Shown here one piece after another: positions 18,013 to 21,132 of a DNA stretch of 21,132 nucleotides. Position numbers and translations under genes: made by a program. The notes below the pieces were generated by a model, which was not told the DNA's origin, ran no database searches, and saw only the letters and a program-made list of their open reading frames with translations. Numbering within the stretch: position 1 is the stretch's first letter; every line of letters starts with the position of its first letter. Source of the DNA: an uncultured Granulicatella sp. (GTDB lineage: Bacteria; Bacillota; Bacilli; Lactobacillales; Aerococcaceae). The stretch lies in the NCBI GenBank assembly GCA_937891475.1, contig CALATC010000068.1, positions 1 to 21,132 on the forward strand. The letters run 5' to 3'.

Positions 18013-18025
18013 AATCATCGTATTT

Positions 18026-19420
18026 CTACGCTTCTTGAGCATGTAAGAATCCTTTTACTTTTTGGAAGATATTGCCAAAAAACTCTTGGATTCGATGAAT
18101 GATCTTTTCAAAAAATCCTCTTGCTTGTCGATAGCTATCTGTCACAATATTTGATGGATCAATTTCATATCCTGCAAAAGCTGGAACATGCCCTTCAGTT
18201 TGACCATCTACATATCCTAAATCCTCTCCTGGCATTTGGAAGTATAAATTTCCAATTGTTTTGCCTGCAGTAATAGGAGCTTGTAAGGCATTATTTTCAT
18301 CTAGTAATTCCTTAAATGGTTCAAAACGTACTTTTACTTGACTCATGGCAGTGCCTTTTGGAACAGCTGCTACAAAATTATCTCCATAATCTACACTAAT
18401 CTTTTCATCAGCCCCACCATTTACTGGATAAGGTTGAATATTTTGAACAGATTTACCTGGAATCCCTACAACTAAGCCTTCGTATTTCTTGAATAATTCA
18501 TCTAACATTTTCGTAGTTACTTTAAAACGATTCAATGGTTGTTTAGAGCCCATCGCAACAACAATGACTGAGAAATTATTACGCGTTGCTGTTGTAGTAA
18601 TCGAAGCTCCACTCAATTCAGAAGTTCCTGTTTTTAAACCATTTACACCATCATAACCAAATAATAATCCTGGAATTAAATAGTTAAAATTATCCATCTT
18701 AGTCACACCAGCAGTTCCTGGTCTAAATTCCTTTGTTGCAACAGAAGAAATTTTTAAAATTTCTGGGAAATCTAACACTAATCGTCTTGCTACAATCGCA
18801 ACTGAACGAGCAGACATACTGTTTTCTGCATCATCTCCAAAATCTGGATTTTTTTCTGTCGTACCGTATTTATTCGGTAATCCTGTCGCATTTACAATCG
18901 TTGCATCATGAATACCCCAAGATTCAAGCTTTTCTTTCATTCGTTCAATCCACTTTGCTTCACTTCCCGCTAAATGCTCTGCCATCGCAATCGTTGCGGC
19001 ATTTGCAGAATAAATCGAACTTGCTTCAAATAACTCTTGAATACTATATTTCTCATTCGGCCATAATGGCACATTTGATAAAGAATAATTGGCACTCAAT
19101 TTACTTGCTCGTTCGCTTATTGGAATTTTTGTTTCCCATGTAATTTCTGAATTTTTAATCGCTTCTAATATTAAATACTGACTAACCATTTTACTCATCG
19201 AAGCAATGCCTCGAACGTCATCTTGATTTTTTTCCATCAAAATTTTTCCACTTGTTTGTTCGATAGCAATATAAGATGCAACATCTTCTAAAGCTGCAAT
19301 TTCTTCTGCAGTCTTAGGCTTTTCAGCTTCTTCAGCGTGAACCATTACTCGCATCGGACTTGCTAAACAACAAGCGATTAAAGTTGTTATAACGGCTTTC
19401 ATCCATTTGATTTTTTTCAT
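18026..19420 (-). CDS. dacA: D-alanyl-D-alanine carboxypeptidase (PBP5-type, S11)
   Basis: 464 residues. A signal peptide (KKIKWMK then hydrophobic to about 20, likely cleavage after HA at 28-29) exports it. The penicillin-binding active site is complete: Ser74-x-x-Lys77 (SMSK), Ser138-Ala-Asn140 and Lys263-Thr-Gly265. A C-terminal beta-rich domain (about 315-420) and a final amphipathic helix (about 437-460, FFEKIIHRIQEFFGNIFQKV) fit a protein tethered to the outer membrane face. It trims the terminal D-Ala from pentapeptide stems and so limits cross-linking. It is a single gene with its own promoter and terminator. The gene symbol is by analogy; dacC-like paralogues exist. Confidence 0.93.
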   Translation of the reverse strand: MKKIKWMKAVITTLIACCLASPMRVMVHAEEAEKPKTAEEIAALEDVASYIAIEQTSGKILMEKNQDDVRGIASMSKMVSQYLILEAIKNSEITWETKIPISERASKLSANYSLSNVPLWPNEKYSIQELFEASSIYSANAATIAMAEHLAGSEAKWIERMKEKLESWGIHDATIVNATGLPNKYGTTEKNPDFGDDAENSMSARSVAIVARRLVLDFPEILKISSVATKEFRPGTAGVTKMDNFNYLIPGLLFGYDGVNGLKTGTSELSGASITTTATRNNFSVIVVAMGSKQPLNRFKVTTKMLDELFKKYEGLVVGIPGKSVQNIQPYPVNGGADEKISVDYGDNFVAAVPKGTAMSQVKVRFEPFKELLDENNALQAPITAGKTIGNLYFQMPGEDLGYVDGQTEGHVPAFAGYEIDPSNIVTDSYRQARGFFEKIIHRIQEFFGNIFQKVKGFLHAQEA

Positions 19421-19456
19421 AAGTTTATCTCCACAATTCTCTCTTTTTGCCTATCC

Positions 19457-19485
19457 ATCGTATCGAATTTTCACTTAAAAAACAA
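19457..19485 (-). promoter_or_regulatory. Possible promoter of dacA
   Basis: On the minus strand: TTGTTT (19485-19480), 17 bases, TACGAT (19462-19457), about 37 bases before the start codon. Confidence 0.5.
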
Positions 19486-19543
19486 CTCTATTTATATTAA
19501 GGTTTTATTACTTTTTTTAATCCGTTTTACATAATCGCTCTGA

Positions 19544-20074
19544 TTAAAATCCTGAATGATTTCGAAGAAATTCCAACTCTTTTTCAGTGGATTTTCTGCC
19601 TAAAATTTCATTACGATGCGGATAACGTCCAAACTGTTCGATTATTTCTCGATGCATTTTTTCATATTTCGCACGTTTTTCCATTCCAGGTTCAGAAAAT
19701 AATTTTTCCGCCTCTTCGTGAATCGCTAATGATTCTGAATGCATAAATGGCATATATAAAAAGCTTCGTTCAATGACCGTTAATTCTTCTGAATAAGGTA
19801 AAGCTTCTTGCGCTAATACAAGCGCCATGCCATCATATAAAAATGCTCTCGCATCATTACGATATAAATTTCTAGAAAATTGATCCAACACAATAATTTC
19901 TGCTAATCTTCCTTGGATCGTATTTCTCCAATGACTTAATTCACCCGCAATGGCTGCTTGATGAATCTTAGAAAAACGTAGATTGATTTCTTCATCTAAT
20001 GCGTCAGATTTAATAAACCAGTCTTTTGGTTCTAATTCCTTAAACCAAAATTGTAATACTTCTTGAGCTTCCAT
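19544..20074 (-). CDS. DUF924 family protein
   Basis: 176 residues from the ATG at 20072-20074, chosen because AAGAGGAG lies just upstream; an in-frame start seven codons earlier has no better site. The pattern VLQFWF near the start, ILDQFSRNLYRNDARAF-like text in the middle (read here as VLDQFSRNLYRNDARAF) and RYPHRNEILGR near the end are hallmarks of DUF924, a helical TPR-like family found in many bacteria. No biochemical function is established. It lies 60 bases downstream of larE but is separated from it by a terminator. Confidence 0.88.
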   Translation of the reverse strand: MEAQEVLQFWFKELEPKDWFIKSDALDEEINLRFSKIHQAAIAGELSHWRNTIQGRLAEIIVLDQFSRNLYRNDARAFLYDGMALVLAQEALPYSEELTVIERSFLYMPFMHSESLAIHEEAEKLFSEPGMEKRAKYEKMHREIIEQFGRYPHRNEILGRKSTEKELEFLRNHSGF

Positions 20075-20094
20075 ACTCTCCTCTTTTCTATGCA

Positions 20095-20127
20095 AAGAAA
20101 GAAGAACTCCATTAACAAAGTTCTTCC
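20095..20127 (-). terminator. Terminator after larE
   Basis: On the minus strand, AAGGAAGAACTT pairs with the segment containing AGTTCTTC (20126-20119 with 20108-20101) around a loop, followed by TTTCTTT. It sits between larE and the DUF924 gene. Confidence 0.75.
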
Positions 20128-20134
20128 TTATTTC

Positions 20135-20956
20135 TTATCCAATTTTTGCTTTCTCTTTTTCAGTTAATACTTGATTCATTCGTCCATATTGATATCCTGC
20201 TAAGTCTAATGCAACATAGCTAAATCCAATTGAGCGTAACTTACTTTCAATTTCTTGACGATGGTCTAATAACGTTGGTACTAAATCAAGAGACACTTCA
20301 ATTCTTGCTAAATCTTGGTGAACACGTACACGTACTTGTTCAAATCCTAATTGAATTAAATACGCTTCTGCTTCTTGAACCCAACGAACTTTTTCAGCTG
20401 TAATTTTTGTACCATAGGGGAAACGAGATGCCATACTGCAAGAAGGCACTTTATTCCAATTTTCTACGCCTAGTCTTTTCGCTAACTGACGAATTTCATT
20501 TTTATATAATCCTGCTTCTTGTAATAAACTGCGAACTCCTTCTTCATTACGAGCTTTTACTCCTGGACGAAAATCATCCACATCATCCATAATTGTACCA
20601 TCTGATAAAACGGTAAATCCTTCTTGTTCTACATGTTGTTTAATTGTTTGATACAATAATTTCTTACTGTAATACCAAATTTTTGGAGTATTTGCTGCAA
20701 TTCTTGGATCTGATAATTCTTCCATTTCTAACCCAATCACACGAGCTCCCATTTCATTAGCCAAATCAATGGCCATATCAAATTCATAATCCGGGAACAA
20801 TTCAGAATTCACCACAGCCGCTAAAACATTCTCACTTCCAAGGGTATCTAGTGCTACTTTTAATAGGTAACTACTATCAATTCCCCCTGAATACGTAATG
20901 ACAATTTTTCCAATTTCTTTCAATAATTCTTTTAGCTTTAGTTCCTTTTCATCCAT
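20135..20956 (-). CDS. larE: ATP-dependent sacrificial sulfur transferase LarE
   Basis: 273 residues, full length. An N-terminal PP-loop ATP pyrophosphatase motif (YSGGIDSSYL, 22-31) activates the substrate by adenylation; the C-terminal half contains NKVPSCSMASRFPYG (168-182). LarE donates sulfur from its own cysteine to make the nickel-pincer cofactor used by lactate racemase and related enzymes. Cys173 is the only cysteine in the whole protein, consistent with the single-cysteine, self-sacrificing type rather than the iron-sulfur type. It is preceded by TAAGGAGAATCAAT and lies 27 bases after a Crp/Fnr-type regulator gene. larA, larB and larC are not in the window. Confidence 0.93.
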   Translation of the reverse strand: MDEKELKLKELLKEIGKIVITYSGGIDSSYLLKVALDTLGSENVLAAVVNSELFPDYEFDMAIDLANEMGARVIGLEMEELSDPRIAANTPKIWYYSKKLLYQTIKQHVEQEGFTVLSDGTIMDDVDDFRPGVKARNEEGVRSLLQEAGLYKNEIRQLAKRLGVENWNKVPSCSMASRFPYGTKITAEKVRWVQEAEAYLIQLGFEQVRVRVHQDLARIEVSLDLVPTLLDHRQEIESKLRSIGFSYVALDLAGYQYGRMNQVLTEKEKAKIG

Positions 20957-20983
20957 ATTGATTCTCCTTAACGTTGGCTCTTA

Positions 20984-21132
20984 TTAGCCTTCTCTTCCAG
21001 TAAAATCTGCTAAATAACTAATATCTTTTACTATAATTTTTTGATTTTTGATTTCTACAACGCCTTCCTCTTTTAAGTCATGAATAATACGATTCACACT
21101 ATTGCGAGTAGAAATACCACAAAACCCTGCAA
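20984..21132 (-). CDS. 3' end of a Crp/Fnr-family regulator gene (partial)
   Basis: About 49 C-terminal residues are visible, ending at the TAA at 20986-20984. The text AGFCGISTRNSVNRIIHDLK followed by EEGVVEIKNQKIIVKDISYL is the recognition helix and wing of a Crp/Fnr winged helix. The 5' part lies beyond the window edge. The gene is 27 bases upstream of larE in the same direction, and in Lactobacillus plantarum the lar genes are controlled by a Crp/Fnr protein, LarR. A LarR-like role is therefore a reasonable guess, but the effector domain cannot be seen. Confidence 0.75.
   Translation of the reverse strand, partial: AGFCGISTRNSVNRIIHDLKEEGVVEIKNQKIIVKDISYLADFTGREG

Noticed and set aside
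18733..19143. 136-residue plus-strand reading frame opposite dacA
   Set aside because: It lies entirely within the well-supported carboxypeptidase gene on the other strand, including its active-site codons, and has no start signal.

Overview
The window is low-GC Firmicutes DNA. Intrinsic terminators, AGGAGG-type ribosome binding sites, a serine T-box, a mevalonate-pathway operon end, a queT gene with a preQ1 riboswitch, and a YSIRK/LPXTG surface protein all point to the Lactobacillales. The mix suggests a host-associated coccus of the Carnobacteriaceae/Streptococcaceae type. Granulicatella is my best guess, but it is a guess from gene content only.

Left part (1-7.6 kb). The 3' end of a likely phosphomevalonate kinase gene overlaps fni (type 2 IPP isomerase) on the + strand. 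A repeat-rich convergent intergenic region follows (about 1194-1449). Then comes a minus-strand run reading from 5606 leftward: metallo-beta-lactamase-fold hydrolase, tatD, rnmV (RNase M5), rsmA, a YeiH-type transporter and a 64-residue membrane protein. rnmV-rsmA is a classic RNA-maturation pair. Next are queT under a preQ1-I riboswitch and an acyl-CoA-dehydrogenase-like flavoprotein.

Middle part (7.7-14.6 kb). This is the accessory region. A membrane-anchored glycerophosphodiesterase is followed by a module of one LPXTG surface protein with a single SSURE (streptococcal fibronectin-binding) repeat, an OmpR-type response regulator and a short-loop histidine kinase. This matches the pavB-TCS08 arrangement of Streptococcus pneumoniae. 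Two almost identical terminators, sharing 25 identical bases, lie at the two edges of this module. Facing it is a two-gene AbiE-like toxin-antitoxin operon. Its promoter sits inside a strikingly symmetric nested palindrome with four half-sites.

Right part (14.6-21.1 kb). All genes are on the minus strand: serS with a T-box leader (specifier UCC), a CatE-like VOC protein plus nitroreductase operon with a palindromic operator over its -10 box, a D-alanyl-D-alanine carboxypeptidase, a DUF924 protein, and larE preceded by the 3' end of a Crp/Fnr-type regulator gene.

Most genes are housekeeping and well conserved. The parts most worth a second look are the SSURE-protein/two-component module and its flanking terminators, the AbiE-like operator, and the mosaic repeat between fni and the small membrane protein gene.
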